Shown here piece by piece: positions 31,061 through 40,162 of a DNA stretch of 64,000 nucleotides. Source of the stretch: Gemmatimonas sp. (GTDB lineage Bacteria > Gemmatimonadota > Gemmatimonadetes > Gemmatimonadales > Gemmatimonadaceae); contig NZ_JAJTHI010000005.1 in NCBI RefSeq assembly GCF_021298855.1, forward strand, positions 1 to 64,000, in the 5' to 3' direction. Each line of letters begins with the position of its first letter. Position 1 is the stretch's first letter. The notes under the pieces are model-generated. The model made no database searches. It had not been told where the DNA came from and saw nothing but the letters and a program-made list of their open reading frames with translations. A program made the position numbers and the translations under genes.

Positions 31061-32007
31061 CCGGCGTCGTGATCTTCTTTGCGGTCATGGCCATCGCCGT
31101 GCTCACCACTGCCGGCACCGCGGTTCGGGCGGTGAGCCGGCTCTGGCTTCGGCATTGGATCGAACACCGGGTCGGTGGCGTGGGGGCAATGGCGCGGTAT
31201 CTCGAGCGTCCCACCCGGTTGGTGCACACTGCCGGGACCGCGGTGATGCTGATCGTCTTCGCGACCGGGTCGATCATTGCCATGGAGGATGGCCTGCGCG
31301 CCTGGGCATTCCTGCGCGACGTCGTCCTGTTCCTGCTCCTCCTCCTCGCATTCGGCCAGCTGCTGCCGCGCGCCGTTGGCCGTCGCTGGGCCCCGCAGCT
31401 GGTTCCGGTTCTCGTGCCCCTGCTGCGGGTCGTCGACCTCGGCCTCGCCCCCTTTCATGCCCTCTCCCATGGCGTGCGGCGACTCGTGGCCCGACCGCAC
31501 GCGGCGGAGCATGACGAGGGACGGGACGGCATCGAGGAGCTGCTTCGCGATGGCACCTTCCACGACATCGGTGCCACTGAGGAGATGGAGATCATTTCCG
31601 GTGTCGTGCAGTTCGGTGACAAGACCGTGCGCGACGTGATGACGCCGCGAAGCGAAGTGTTCGGCGTGCAGGATGGCCTTGACGCCGCGGAATTGGCCCG
31701 GCAGGTGGCCAGCGCCGGGTACAGTCGCGTCCCGGTGTTCGGCGCGTCGCCCGGACAGATCGTGGGGATGGTGCACGTCTTCGACGTCTTCCGCCGCCGG
31801 GGGGAGTCGGTGCCGGCCATGCGTCCGGTCGCGACCACGCGCGCCGACAAGTCGGCCAAGGAGCTGCTCTTCGAACTGCTGCGCTCGCGACGGCAAATGG
31901 CCATCGTCCAGGATGAGGGCGCCGTCGTGGGGCTGGTAACCCTCGAGGATCTGCTCGAGGAGTTGGTGGGTGACATCCGGGATGAGCATGACGACAGCAA
32001 CGAGTGA
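31057..32007 (+). CDS. CNNM/CorC-like CBS protein lacking the C-terminal domain
   Basis: 316 residues. Second, shorter paralogue: membrane segments near 1-25, 60-78 and 88-120 (VVLFLLLLLAFGQLLPRAVG), then a CBS pair starting DKTVRDVMTPRSEVFGVQD and ending LVTLEDLLEELVGDIRDEHD. It stops where the CorC_HlyC domain would begin. Because it directly follows a complete paralogue and overlaps it by ATGA, the two may form a heteromeric transporter (inference). Confidence 0.82.
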   Translation: MTGVVIFFAVMAIAVLTTAGTAVRAVSRLWLRHWIEHRVGGVGAMARYLERPTRLVHTAGTAVMLIVFATGSIIAMEDGLRAWAFLRDVVLFLLLLLAFGQLLPRAVGRRWAPQLVPVLVPLLRVVDLGLAPFHALSHGVRRLVARPHAAEHDEGRDGIEELLRDGTFHDIGATEEMEIISGVVQFGDKTVRDVMTPRSEVFGVQDGLDAAELARQVASAGYSRVPVFGASPGQIVGMVHVFDVFRRRGESVPAMRPVATTRADKSAKELLFELLRSRRQMAIVQDEGAVVGLVTLEDLLEELVGDIRDEHDDSNE

Positions 32008-32029
32008 CGCGGGTCGCGTGGGCGCGAGC

Positions 32030-33148
32030 ATGACGCGATTGCTGGAGCAGTTCCGTGACGGCAAGCCGGCGGCGCTGGCGCGCGTGGTCAGCATCGTGGA
32101 AAACCACCGGCCCGGCTTCGAGCAATTGCTCGCCGCCCAGCACGCGCAGCTCGGGCGGGCGCGGCGTATCGGAATCACCGGCCCGCCGGGGGCTGGCAAG
32201 AGCACACTCACCACCCGCCTCACGCGCTTCTACCGTGACGCCGGGCTCACCGTGGGCATCGTGGCCGTCGACCCGACCTCACCGTTCACCGGTGGAGCGC
32301 TGCTCGGCGACCGCATACGCATGGAGGAGGTCGCCCTCGACCCGGGGGTGTTCATCCGGTCGATGGCCACCCGCGGATCGCTGGGCGGGCTCGCCACGGC
32401 CACCCGGGAAGTGTGTGACGTGCTCGATGGGTTCGGACTGGACGTGATCATCATCGAGACGGTGGGCGTGGGACAAAGCGAGCTCGATGTGGCTCGCGCG
32501 GCCGACTCCACGCTCGTCGTGCTCGTCCCCGAGTCGGGCGACTCGATTCAGACGCTCAAGGCCGGCGTGATGGAAATCGCCGACGTGTTCACGGTGAACA
32601 AGGCCGACCGTCCGGGCGCCGATCGCCTGCGCAACGACATTGAACTCATGCTGGGGCTGCGCGCCGGGCATGGCACACAGCCACTCCCGGCGCATCACGG
32701 GGTGGACTTGCGGCAGGTGGCCGATCGCGACGCCGTGCGTGACGCCATGAACCCGGCGCGCGCCGCGCGCGCGGCCGCGCAGGCCGAGCACCCCGAGCAG
32801 TGGACGCCGCCGGTACTCCGCTCGGTGGCGGCCCAGAACGAAGGGATCGCGGAGGTGGCGGACGCGCTCGATCGGCACTTCCGCTATCTTGCCACCAGTG
32901 GCGAGCTCCGCTCCCGCCGTCGCGCCCGACTTCGGGAGCGGGTGATGGAGGTGGTGGAGCAGCAGGTACGGCAGCGCCTCTGGCGGGACGCAGATACGAT
33001 GTCCTGGCTCGATGCGCAGCTGGACGGACTCGAAAACGGCACCCTTGTCCCATTTGCTGTGGCGGACACCCTGCGTGCCCGCAGCAGCGCCCTCCTCACC
33101 GGCGCCGCCTACGCGCCGCTGCCGACTGCCCAGGGGATCAGCGCATGA
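32030..33148 (+). CDS. MeaB/ArgK-type GTPase chaperone of a B12-dependent acyl-CoA mutase
   Basis: 372 residues from ATG 32030; in-frame ATGs at 31982 and 31988 overlap the previous gene. G3E-family GTPase that loads and protects adenosylcobalamin in the mutase. Walker [15 protein letters not shown], switch region [19 protein letters not shown], Walker B/Dxx[13 protein letters not shown] and guanine motif NKADR are all present. The C-terminal helices ([17 protein letters not shown]) are for dimerisation. It overlaps the mutase large subunit by ATGA, which fixes its partner. Confidence 0.93.
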   Translation: MTRLLEQFRDGKPAALARVVSIVENHRPGFEQLLAAQHAQLGRARRIGITGPPGAGKSTLTTRLTRFYRDAGLTVGIVAVDPTSPFTGGALLGDRIRMEEVALDPGVFIRSMATRGSLGGLATATREVCDVLDGFGLDVIIIETVGVGQSELDVARAADSTLVVLVPESGDSIQTLKAGVMEIADVFTVNKADRPGADRLRNDIELMLGLRAGHGTQPLPAHHGVDLRQVADRDAVRDAMNPARAARAAAQAEHPEQWTPPVLRSVAAQNEGIAEVADALDRHFRYLATSGELRSRRRARLRERVMEVVEQQVRQRLWRDADTMSWLDAQLDGLENGTLVPFAVADTLRARSSALLTGAAYAPLPTAQGISA

Positions 33149-34839
33149 CCACGGTTCGCGAACTCGAAGACGTCGTTCGTCAGCAGCAGCAGGAGCTCGA
33201 CACCTTGCGCCAGGAAGTGGCGCGGTGGCGTGAGCAGTACGACGCCGGGCGGACGCGGGACATCGCCTACACCAACTCCGCGCAGGAGGTGCCGCCACTG
33301 TTCACGGCCCTCGATCTCGAGAACTCCGCGGGGACGGCGTTCGAGACGCCGGGGGCATGGCCGTTCACGCGGGGCATTCATCCCACGGGGTATCGCGGCA
33401 AGCTCTGGACGATGCGGCAGTTTGCCGGTTTCGGCACGGCGCGGGAAACGAACCAGCGCTACAAGTTCCTGCTCTCGCAGGGGCAGACCGGACTGTCGGT
33501 GGCGTTCGACTTCCCCACGCTGATGGGTTACGACAGCGACCATCCGCGCTCCGAAGGGGAAGTGGGGAAGTGCGGGGTAGCCATTTCCTCATTGGCCGAC
33601 ATGGAGACGCTCTTCGAGGGGATCCCCCTCGACAAGGTCTCCACGAGCATGACGATCAACGGGCCGGCGATCATCCTGCTGTGCTTCTACATAGCCGCCG
33701 CCGAAAAGCAGGGGGTGGATGCGGCGAAACTCCAGGGGACCGTGCAGAACGACATCCTCAAGGAGTACATGGCGCAGCACGCCTGGTGCTTCCCCATTGA
33801 GCCCGCCTTGCGCCTCATCGTTGACGGGTTCGAGTGGTGCGCCCAGCACGCCCCCAACTGGAATACCATCTCCATCTCCGGCTACCACATCCGCGAGGCG
33901 GGGTCCACGGCAGCCCAGGAGCTGGCGTTCACGCTCGCCGACGGCTTCACCTATGTGGAGCGCGGCATCGCGCGCGGTCTCGACGTCGATGAGTTCGCAC
34001 CGCGGCTGTCCTTCTTCTGGGATATCCACAACGATTTCTTCGAGGAAATCGCCAAGCTGCGCGCGGCCCGCCGGATCTGGGCGCGGCACCTGCGGGAGCG
34101 GTACGGCGCCAGGAATCCGCGCTCGTGGATGATGCGCTTCCATTCGCAGACGGCCGGGGTGACGCTGACCGCGCAGCAGCCGATGAACAACGTGGTGCGG
34201 GTGGCCTATCAGGCGCTCGCGGCGGTGCTGGGCGGCACGCAGTCGCTGCACACCAATTCCATGGACGAGACGCTGTCGTTGCCCACCGAGGGCGCCGTGC
34301 AGGTGGCGCTGCGTACGCAGCAGATTCTGGCCTTCGAGACCGGCGTGCCGAACGTCATGGATCCGCTCGGTGGGTCGTACTATGTGGAGGCGCTCACCGA
34401 CCAGCTCGAGCGCGAAGCGGAGCAGCTCTTCACGCAGATCGACGAGATCGGCGGGGTGGTGAAAGGGCTCGAAGACGGCTGGTTCCAGAAGCGCATCGCG
34501 GAAAGTGCGGCGCGGCAGCAGTGGGAGATCGAGCAGCACCGCAAGCTGGTGGTCGGGGTGAACGAGTTCGTCACCGAGGAGCCGGAGCTCACCATTCCCA
34601 TTCTGCGCATCGGGCAGCAGGCCGAAGACGAGCAACGAGTCAAGATGGCGGCGCTGCGCGCTTCGCGCGACAACGCGCGGTGCCTGCAGAACCTCGAGGC
34701 GTTGCGCACCGCGGCGCGCGGCACGGAGAACGTGGTGCCGCACATCCTCGAGTGCGCGCGCTCCTACTGCACGCTCTACGAGATTCGCGCCGCGCTCGAA
34801 GACGTGTTCGGCGCGTATCGCGAACCCGTGTTCTTCTAG
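33145..34839 (+). CDS. icmA: B12-dependent acyl-CoA mutase, large subunit; isobutyryl-CoA mutase-like (IcmA)
   Basis: 564 residues, the size of IcmA, without the C-terminal cobalamin domain. A short helical leader (about 5-32) precedes the barrel. Two substrate-specificity positions are readable by alignment with Propionibacterium methylmalonyl-CoA mutase: Tyr89 (in TIRQYAGF) is Phe93 here ([10 protein letters not shown]), and Arg207 (in KEFMVRN) is Gln211 (KEYMAQHAW). Phe/Gln at these sites is the known signature of isobutyryl-CoA mutase. The catalytic His (His244 there) is His248 in [11 protein letters not shown]. Predicted reaction: isobutyryl-CoA to n-butyryl-CoA. The small subunit is at 36221, separated by two genes. 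Its stop shares CTAG with the BLUF gene stop on the opposite strand. Related pivalyl-CoA activity cannot be excluded. Confidence 0.88.
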   Translation: MTTVRELEDVVRQQQQELDTLRQEVARWREQYDAGRTRDIAYTNSAQEVPPLFTALDLENSAGTAFETPGAWPFTRGIHPTGYRGKLWTMRQFAGFGTARETNQRYKFLLSQGQTGLSVAFDFPTLMGYDSDHPRSEGEVGKCGVAISSLADMETLFEGIPLDKVSTSMTINGPAIILLCFYIAAAEKQGVDAAKLQGTVQNDILKEYMAQHAWCFPIEPALRLIVDGFEWCAQHAPNWNTISISGYHIREAGSTAAQELAFTLADGFTYVERGIARGLDVDEFAPRLSFFWDIHNDFFEEIAKLRAARRIWARHLRERYGARNPRSWMMRFHSQTAGVTLTAQQPMNNVVRVAYQALAAVLGGTQSLHTNSMDETLSLPTEGAVQVALRTQQILAFETGVPNVMDPLGGSYYVEALTDQLEREAEQLFTQIDEIGGVVKGLEDGWFQKRIAESAARQQWEIEQHRKLVVGVNEFVTEEPELTIPILRIGQQAEDEQRVKMAALRASRDNARCLQNLEALRTAARGTENVVPHILECARSYCTLYEIRAALEDVFGAYREPVFF

Positions 34840-35276
34840 TCGCCCGATAGCTCGCGCTCGAGTTCGGCGAGGTGTACCAGGAAGGCCGACGCTTGCGTCG
34901 CCGTCATGGTACCGGGCGTGAACATGTCCGATCCGGTGTCCGCCTGCAGCAGGGCGCGCCGGCGCGCCATGTCCCCGTCTTCCCAGTTCACGACCTTCAT
35001 GGTCCACTCGGGGAAGGCGCGGGAGGCGATCTCGTCCACCGAGATGAGTTGACAGTCGTCGTGGCGCCGATCCCCGGCGATGCGGTGGTAGAGCGCCGTG
35101 ACTGCGGCACGCTCTCCCTCGAGCGCCTGCAGAAACTGCCCGGACCCGTAGCAGAGGATGCCGGTGATGCCCTGAGCCATGTTGCGCGTGTGCGCCTGGC
35201 TCATGATGTCGACCAGTGTAGAGTAGGTCATGCCGCCGGCGGCAGCACTGGAATAGACAAGGCGGATGGTGGGCAC
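34836..35276 (-). CDS. BLUF-domain blue-light sensor protein
   Basis: 146 residues from GTG 35276 (the frame is open to 35348). FAD-binding photoreceptor domain. Core residues are canonical: Tyr8 in RLVYSS, Asn32 and Gln50 in [19 protein letters not shown], and Trp91/Met93 in FPEWTMKVV. After the BLUF core (about 1-100) only a helical tail follows ([18 protein letters not shown]), so it is a stand-alone BLUF with no enzyme domain. It lies antisense between the mutase subunit genes, converging on the large subunit with a 4-base CTAG containing both stops. Confidence 0.87.
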   Translation of the reverse strand: MPTIRLVYSSAAAGGMTYSTLVDIMSQAHTRNMAQGITGILCYGSGQFLQALEGERAAVTALYHRIAGDRRHDDCQLISVDEIASRAFPEWTMKVVNWEDGDMARRRALLQADTGSDMFTPGTMTATQASAFLVHLAELERELSGD

Positions 35277-35388
35277 AGGATCCGATGCAACGAGGAAGGG
35301 TCGGCCCCGGGGGCGTGGCAGCGATCCGCGCCAAGGTGCCGGGGGCATGCGGCTTGTGCGGCTTCGTCCCAGTATCTAGCGTCTTCGA

Positions 35389-36144
35389 ATGAACAGCAAT
35401 AGCCCGTGGTGGGCCACCCAGTTCGATCAGCAGTACCTGCACGAGTACGAACCCCTGTTCGACCTCGCGCAGGACCGCCGCGAGGTGGCGCGGCTCCTCG
35501 AGGTGCTGGCGCTCCCCTCAGGGGCTCGCGTGCTGGATTGCCCCTGTGGCCAGGGGCGGCATGCCCACCTGCTGGCCGAAGCGGGCTTCAATGTGGACGC
35601 CCTCGATTACTCGGCCACCCTGCTCGATCAGGCCAGGGAACGCGGCACGGGCAAGACGCTGCGCTATACCCAGGGCGACATGCGCGCCCTCCCGGGGCGC
35701 TGGTCGGGTCGGTTCGATGCCGTGGTGAACCTGTTCACTTCGTTCGGGTTTTTCGACGAGCCGCAAGACGATTTGCGCGTTCTGGCCCAGTTCGCCCGGG
35801 TCCTCAAGCCGGGTGGCGTGCTCGTCTGGCACGGCGGCGCCCGTGACGGGGTGATGGCCAAGTTCCTGTCGCGCGACTGGTGGAGCAGCGGCGACGGCAC
35901 GATGTTCGGACAGGAGCGTCAGTTCGACCCGCTCTCGGGCTTCCTCGAGATCACCTCCACCTGGCGTGGACCAAAGGGGCACGGCGAACGGTCGCACCGC
36001 ATCCGGCTCTACACGGCATCCGAGCTCGCCAGCCGCATGCGCGAGGTGGGGCTCGTGGTGGAGCAGGCGTTCGACTCCTGGAGCCCTCGCCCGCTGCACC
36101 GGAAGTCCAGCGAGATGATGCTGGTGGCTCGCAAGGACGGGTGA
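35389..36144 (+). CDS. Class I SAM-dependent methyltransferase, substrate unknown
   Basis: 251 residues. SAM-binding motif I is [20 protein letters not shown], followed by [15 protein letters not shown] (motif II acidic end) and [20 protein letters not shown] (motif IV). The later part [16 protein letters not shown] is normal for the fold. The D-x-P-C-G-x-G-R-H form is shared by many uncharacterised small-molecule methyltransferases. Divergent from the BLUF gene with 112 bases between, and 76 bases ahead of icmB. Confidence 0.8.
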   Translation: MNSNSPWWATQFDQQYLHEYEPLFDLAQDRREVARLLEVLALPSGARVLDCPCGQGRHAHLLAEAGFNVDALDYSATLLDQARERGTGKTLRYTQGDMRALPGRWSGRFDAVVNLFTSFGFFDEPQDDLRVLAQFARVLKPGGVLVWHGGARDGVMAKFLSRDWWSSGDGTMFGQERQFDPLSGFLEITSTWRGPKGHGERSHRIRLYTASELASRMREVGLVVEQAFDSWSPRPLHRKSSEMMLVARKDG

Positions 36145-36220
36145 GTATTTTCCGAAGTGGGTGCAGTTCGGACTCGCGTTCCGCCATGCCTTCTGCAGGT
36201 CCCTCCGATTCTCCGACCCG

Positions 36221-36634
36221 ATGACCCGACCCATTCGCGTGCTGGTGGCCAAGCCTGGCCTCGACGGACACGATCGCGGCGCCAAGGTGGTGGCAGCCGC
36301 TCTGCGTGATGCCGGCATGGAAGTGATCTACACCGGCCTCCATCAGACGCCCGAGATGATTGCCACCGCCGCCGTGCAGGAGGACGTGGATGTGGTGGGC
36401 CTGTCCATCCTCTCCGGTGCGCACATGACGCTCTTCCCGCGCGTGCGCGATCTGCTGCTCGAAGCGGGGCGCGACGACATTCTGCTGACCGGCGGCGGCA
36501 TCATTCCGAAGGAAGACATGGACGCGCTCCAGGCCCGGGGCGTGGCGCGCCTCTTCGGCCCCGGCACCAGCACCCAGGAGCTGGTGGACTACATCCGCGA
36601 GTGGTTCGCCACGCGCGAACAACAGGACGCGTAA
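36221..36634 (+). CDS. icmB: B12-binding small subunit of the acyl-CoA mutase (IcmB-like)
   Basis: 137 residues; the known IcmB is about the same size. The base-off/His-on cobalamin motif D-x-H-x-x-G is Asp15-Gly-His17-Asp-Arg-Gly20 in [14 protein letters not shown]. Later cobalamin-contact blocks are [16 protein letters not shown] and [12 protein letters not shown], then [18 protein letters not shown] 36221 was chosen since the open frame upstream has no similarity. With the large subunit at 33145 it would make the complete heteromeric mutase; it is the first of the icmB - carboxyltransferase - atuA run. Confidence 0.92.
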   Translation: MTRPIRVLVAKPGLDGHDRGAKVVAAALRDAGMEVIYTGLHQTPEMIATAAVQEDVDVVGLSILSGAHMTLFPRVRDLLLEAGRDDILLTGGGIIPKEDMDALQARGVARLFGPGTSTQELVDYIREWFATREQQDA

Positions 36635-36638
36635 GCGC

Positions 36639-38255
36639 GTGAGTTCACGACTGCGCCAGCTCGCCGACGACATCCGCGCGCTGGAGGCCCGCCTGCGTCT
36701 TGGCGGCGGCCCGGACAAGATCGAGAAGCAGCACAAGCAGGGGAAGCTCGCCGCGCGTGAGCGCGTGGAGCGGCTGGCCGACCCGAACACGCCATTCCTC
36801 GAAATCGGCCTGCTCGTGGCCCATGATCGCTACGACGGCCAGGCGCCTGGCGCCGGCGTCATCACGGGCATCGCCATGGTCGAGGGGCGTGAAGTGGTGG
36901 TGGTGGCCAACGACGCCACCGTCAAGGCCGGTTCGTGGTGGCCCGAGACCATCACCAAGATCCTGCGCGCCCAGGAAGTGGCCATGCGCTGCCGCATCCC
37001 GATCATCTACCTGGTGGATTCGGCGGGGGTGAATCTGCCGTATCAGGGGGGCGTGTTCCCCGGACAGTACGGCGCGGCGCGCATCTTCTACTACAACTCC
37101 ATCATGCGCCGCTACCTGCGCATTCCGCAGTTCGCCGCGGTGATGGGGCAGTGCGTGGCTGGTGGCGCCTATCTCCCCGCCTTGAGCGACGTGATCCTCA
37201 TGGTGAAGGGCACGTCGTTCATGGGGCTCGGTGGTCCCAATCTCGTGAAGGGGGCCACCGGTCAGTCAGTGGACGGCGAAACGTTGGGAGGCGCCGTCAC
37301 CCACACCGAGATTTCCGGCGTGGCGCACTACGCCCTCGATGACGACCCGTCGTGCCTCGACAAGCTGCGCGAACTCGTGGCGCGACTGCCGCGTCCCCAG
37401 GTGCAGGCGGCAACGACCTGGCGCCCGCCGGCCGAGCCGCCCTCCTCGCTGTACGACCTGCTCCCGGCCGATCATCGCATGCAGTACGACATGCATGCCC
37501 TCCTGCGCACGGTCCTCGATGACGGCGCCCTGGATGAGTTCCAGCCGAATCTGGCCAAGGAGATGATCTGCGGGGATGCGCGCATCGAGGGGATTCACGT
37601 GGGGGTCATTGCCAACCAGCGTGGACTCATCAGGGGGCGTCCCGGCGAGCGTCCGCGCTTCGGCGGCATCATCTACGCGGAAAGCGCGGAGAAGGTGGCG
37701 TATTTCATCGAACGCTGCGACAAGCAGGGGCTCCCCATCCTGTTCGTGCAGGACGTGTCGGGGTTCATGGTGGGGCCGGACGCCGAACACGACGGGATCA
37801 TCCGTGCCGGCGCCCACTTCGTGGAAGCCATGGCGTGCGCGCGCGTCCCCAAGATCGTCCTCACGGTGAACCATGCCAGCGGCGCCGGCTACTACGCCAT
37901 GGCCGGGCAGGGCTTCGACCCGGATTTCATCTTCTCCTGGCCCACGGGGCGCATGGCGGTGATGGAAGGTGAGGCCGCCGTGCAGGCCGTCCATGGTCCG
38001 GCCCTCGACGCGGCCAAGAAGGCGGGCGGCGCACCGGCCCCCGAGGTGCTCGAGGCCGTGGAGGCCATGCGGGCCGACTACGAGCAGCAGCTCGACGCGC
38101 GCTACGCGGCGGCCCGCGGATTCGTGGACACCATCGTCTACCCTGAAGACACCCGTGATCTGCTCGCGATGGCCTTGCGCGCAGCCAACCAGAATCGCGG
38201 TCCGCATCTCGGCGCCTTCGTGCTGCCGCCGATGCCGGCCGTCGGAGGCGAATGA
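36639..38255 (+). CDS. Acyl-CoA carboxylase, carboxyltransferase (beta) subunit, methylcrotonyl/geranyl-CoA type
   Basis: 538 residues from GTG 36639. Transfers CO2 from biotin to an acyl-CoA. The crotonase-like halves show [62 protein letters not shown] and [15 protein letters not shown]; the C-terminal half has [20 protein letters not shown] and [20 protein letters not shown]. By eye it is nearer to the methylcrotonyl-CoA/geranyl-CoA carboxylase beta group than to propionyl-CoA carboxylase. No biotin carboxylase (alpha) gene is in the window. It is four bases after icmB and overlaps the AtuA-like gene (ATGA). Confidence 0.9.
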   Translation: MSSRLRQLADDIRALEARLRLGGGPDKIEKQHKQGKLAARERVERLADPNTPFLEIGLLVAHDRYDGQAPGAGVITGIAMVEGREVVVVANDATVKAGSWWPETITKILRAQEVAMRCRIPIIYLVDSAGVNLPYQGGVFPGQYGAARIFYYNSIMRRYLRIPQFAAVMGQCVAGGAYLPALSDVILMVKGTSFMGLGGPNLVKGATGQSVDGETLGGAVTHTEISGVAHYALDDDPSCLDKLRELVARLPRPQVQAATTWRPPAEPPSSLYDLLPADHRMQYDMHALLRTVLDDGALDEFQPNLAKEMICGDARIEGIHVGVIANQRGLIRGRPGERPRFGGIIYAESAEKVAYFIERCDKQGLPILFVQDVSGFMVGPDAEHDGIIRAGAHFVEAMACARVPKIVLTVNHASGAGYYAMAGQGFDPDFIFSWPTGRMAVMEGEAAVQAVHGPALDAAKKAGGAPAPEVLEAVEAMRADYEQQLDARYAAARGFVDTIVYPEDTRDLLAMALRAANQNRGPHLGAFVLPPMPAVGGE

Positions 38256-39631
38256 TGTCGGACGCAGCGCAGGACAAGGTGGTACGGGTCGCCAGTGGCC
38301 AGGGCTTCTGGGGGGACTGGCTCGAGGCGCCGCGGCGTCAGGTGGAGGGTGGTCCGGTGGACTACCTCATGCTCGACTACCTCGCCGAAGTCACGATGTC
38401 GATCGTACAGAAGCAGAAGGAGCGCGACCCGCGGCTGGGCTACGCCCGGGACTTCATCGGCGCCATGGAGAGTGTCTTCCCGGCCGTGGCCGAACGCGGC
38501 GTGAAGGTCATTGCCAACGCCGGCGGGGTGAATCCCATGGCGTGCGCCGACGCCGTCCTCGAGGCGGCCTCGAAGCACGGGGTGCGTGGCAAGATCCGCA
38601 TCGGGGTGGTCACGGGCGATGACATCCTCGACCGGCTCGACACCCTGCTGGCCGAAGGGCATGCGCTCAACAACATGGACACCGGCGAACCGCTCGCCGG
38701 TATCCGCGATCGCGTCCTGTCCGCCAATGCCTACATCGGGTCCACACCCATCGTGGAGGCGCTGCAGCAGGGCGCCAACGTGGTGGTGACCGGCCGCAGC
38801 ACGGACACGGCACTCACCATGGCGCCGCTGCGCCACGAGTTCGGCTGGGCCGCCGACGACTGGCACCGCCTCGCGGCCGGCATTGTCGCCGGCCATATCC
38901 TGGAGTGCGGCGCCCAGTGCAGTGGCGGCAATTGCCTGCACGAGTGGCGCACCATTCCCGACCTGGCCAACGTGGGCTATCCCATCGCGGAAGCGCGCGC
39001 CGACGGTACCTTCACCATCACCAAGCATCCGGGGACCGGTGGCCGCGTCAGTGTGCCCAGCGTCACGGAACAGCTCGTGTACGAGATGGGCGATCCGCAC
39101 GCGTACATCACGCCGGATGTGGTGGCCGACTTCACCAGCATCCGGCTCACGGCCGATGGCGAGAATCGGGTGAAGGTGCACGGCATCACCGGCGGCCCGC
39201 CGACGCCGTTCCTCAAGGTCTCTATTGCCTACCGCGCCGGCTTCAAGGCGGTGGGGTCGCTCGTCTACGCCTGGCCCGATGCCATGGAAAAGGCGCAGCT
39301 CGCCGATCGCGTGCTGCGCGAGCGGCTCGATCGGCTCGGCCTGCGTTTCGATCAGGTGCTGAGCGAGTTCGTGGGCGCCACCTCCACCCACGGCGCCCTC
39401 GCGGGTGATGGTCGCGATGCCCCCGAGGTGCAGTACCGCATCGGCGTGCGGGGCGGGGATCGTGCCGCGGTTGAGCGCTTTACGCGCGAGATTGCGCCGC
39501 TCGTACTCAACGGGCCGCCAAGCGTGACCGGCTTTGCCGGCGGGCGCCCCAAGGTCGAGGAGATCGTGGCCTACTGGCCGGCGCTGCTGGACAAGCGCGC
39601 CGTATCCACCGCTGTCCGCATCGTGGAGTGA
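38252..39631 (+). CDS. AtuA-like (DUF1446) protein, main domain
   Basis: 459 residues. AtuA is required for acyclic terpene utilisation in Pseudomonas but its reaction is not known. Blocks that identify the family: [74 protein letters not shown] and [16 protein letters not shown]. In Pseudomonas the protein is longer and includes a C-terminal domain; here that domain is the separate next gene. It follows a carboxyltransferase gene, as AtuC follows AtuA-type genes in terpene clusters, with an ATGA overlap. Confidence 0.85.
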   Translation: MMSDAAQDKVVRVASGQGFWGDWLEAPRRQVEGGPVDYLMLDYLAEVTMSIVQKQKERDPRLGYARDFIGAMESVFPAVAERGVKVIANAGGVNPMACADAVLEAASKHGVRGKIRIGVVTGDDILDRLDTLLAEGHALNNMDTGEPLAGIRDRVLSANAYIGSTPIVEALQQGANVVVTGRSTDTALTMAPLRHEFGWAADDWHRLAAGIVAGHILECGAQCSGGNCLHEWRTIPDLANVGYPIAEARADGTFTITKHPGTGGRVSVPSVTEQLVYEMGDPHAYITPDVVADFTSIRLTADGENRVKVHGITGGPPTPFLKVSIAYRAGFKAVGSLVYAWPDAMEKAQLADRVLRERLDRLGLRFDQVLSEFVGATSTHGALAGDGRDAPEVQYRIGVRGGDRAAVERFTREIAPLVLNGPPSVTGFAGGRPKVEEIVAYWPALLDKRAVSTAVRIVE

Positions 39632-39636
39632 ACCAC

Positions 39637-39990
39637 ATGAACGTTCGTTTGCTCGACATCGCGCACGCCCGCAGCGGTGACAAGGGAGACACCGCCAACG
39701 TGGGGCTCATCGCCCTCCGCCCGGAGTGGTATCCCGTGCTGGAGAAGTACGTGACGCGCGATGCGGTGGCCGCGCATTTCACCGGCCAGCTGACCGGCGG
39801 TGTGGTGCGCTTCGAATTGCCCAATCTGGGCGCACTCAACTTCCTGCTGCACGGCGCCCTCGATGGCGGCGGCACGCTGTCGCTCAAGACCGATGCGCAG
39901 GGGAAAGTGTATTCCACCGCGCTGTTGCGGATGCTGATCGTCGTGCCCGATGGCGAAGCCCGGGCACTGGGGTTGCCGGCCGCCGCATGA
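39637..39990 (+). CDS. AtuA C-terminal-like domain protein
   Basis: 117 residues from ATG 39637; a GTG at 39628 overlapping the previous stop (GTGA) would give 120. It begins MNVRLLDIAHARSGDKGDTA and contains NFLLHGALDGGGTLSLKTDA, both typical of the small domain fused to the end of full-length AtuA proteins. The ARSGDKGD start is highly conserved in that family. Likely to act together with the preceding gene product as a split AtuA. Confidence 0.85.
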   Translation: MNVRLLDIAHARSGDKGDTANVGLIALRPEWYPVLEKYVTRDAVAAHFTGQLTGGVVRFELPNLGALNFLLHGALDGGGTLSLKTDAQGKVYSTALLRMLIVVPDGEARALGLPAAA

Positions 39991-40130
39991 TTGTGCGATT
40001 GCGGGTGGCACTCATCTGCTTCGGGGTGATCGCCTTCACGATTGCCCAGCAGACGGGGAGAGAGTGGCTGCGCTGGGTGGGGATCGTCCTGGTGGGCACC
40101 GCCCTCCTGCTGCGGTTCTTGAAGCGCTGA
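39987..40130 (+). CDS. Small membrane protein, 47 residues, unknown
   Basis: Starts at an ATG overlapping the previous stop (ATGA), giving MIVRLRVALICFGVIAFTIA, then QQTGREWLRW and a second hydrophobic stretch VGIVLVGTALLLRFLKR. Two short membrane helices with a polar turn. No family recognised. Tight coupling to the preceding gene is the main support. Confidence 0.6.
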   Translation: MIVRLRVALICFGVIAFTIAQQTGREWLRWVGIVLVGTALLLRFLKR

Positions 40131-40162
40131 ACGGCAGTTCCAGCCCCCATTATGATCCAGGG

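Noticed and set aside
32008-33144. Cobalamin riboswitch for the mutase locus
   Set aside because: The upstream gaps are 22 bases or less and no B12-box-like sequence was seen; the mutase enzyme uses B12 but is not thereby riboswitch-controlled.
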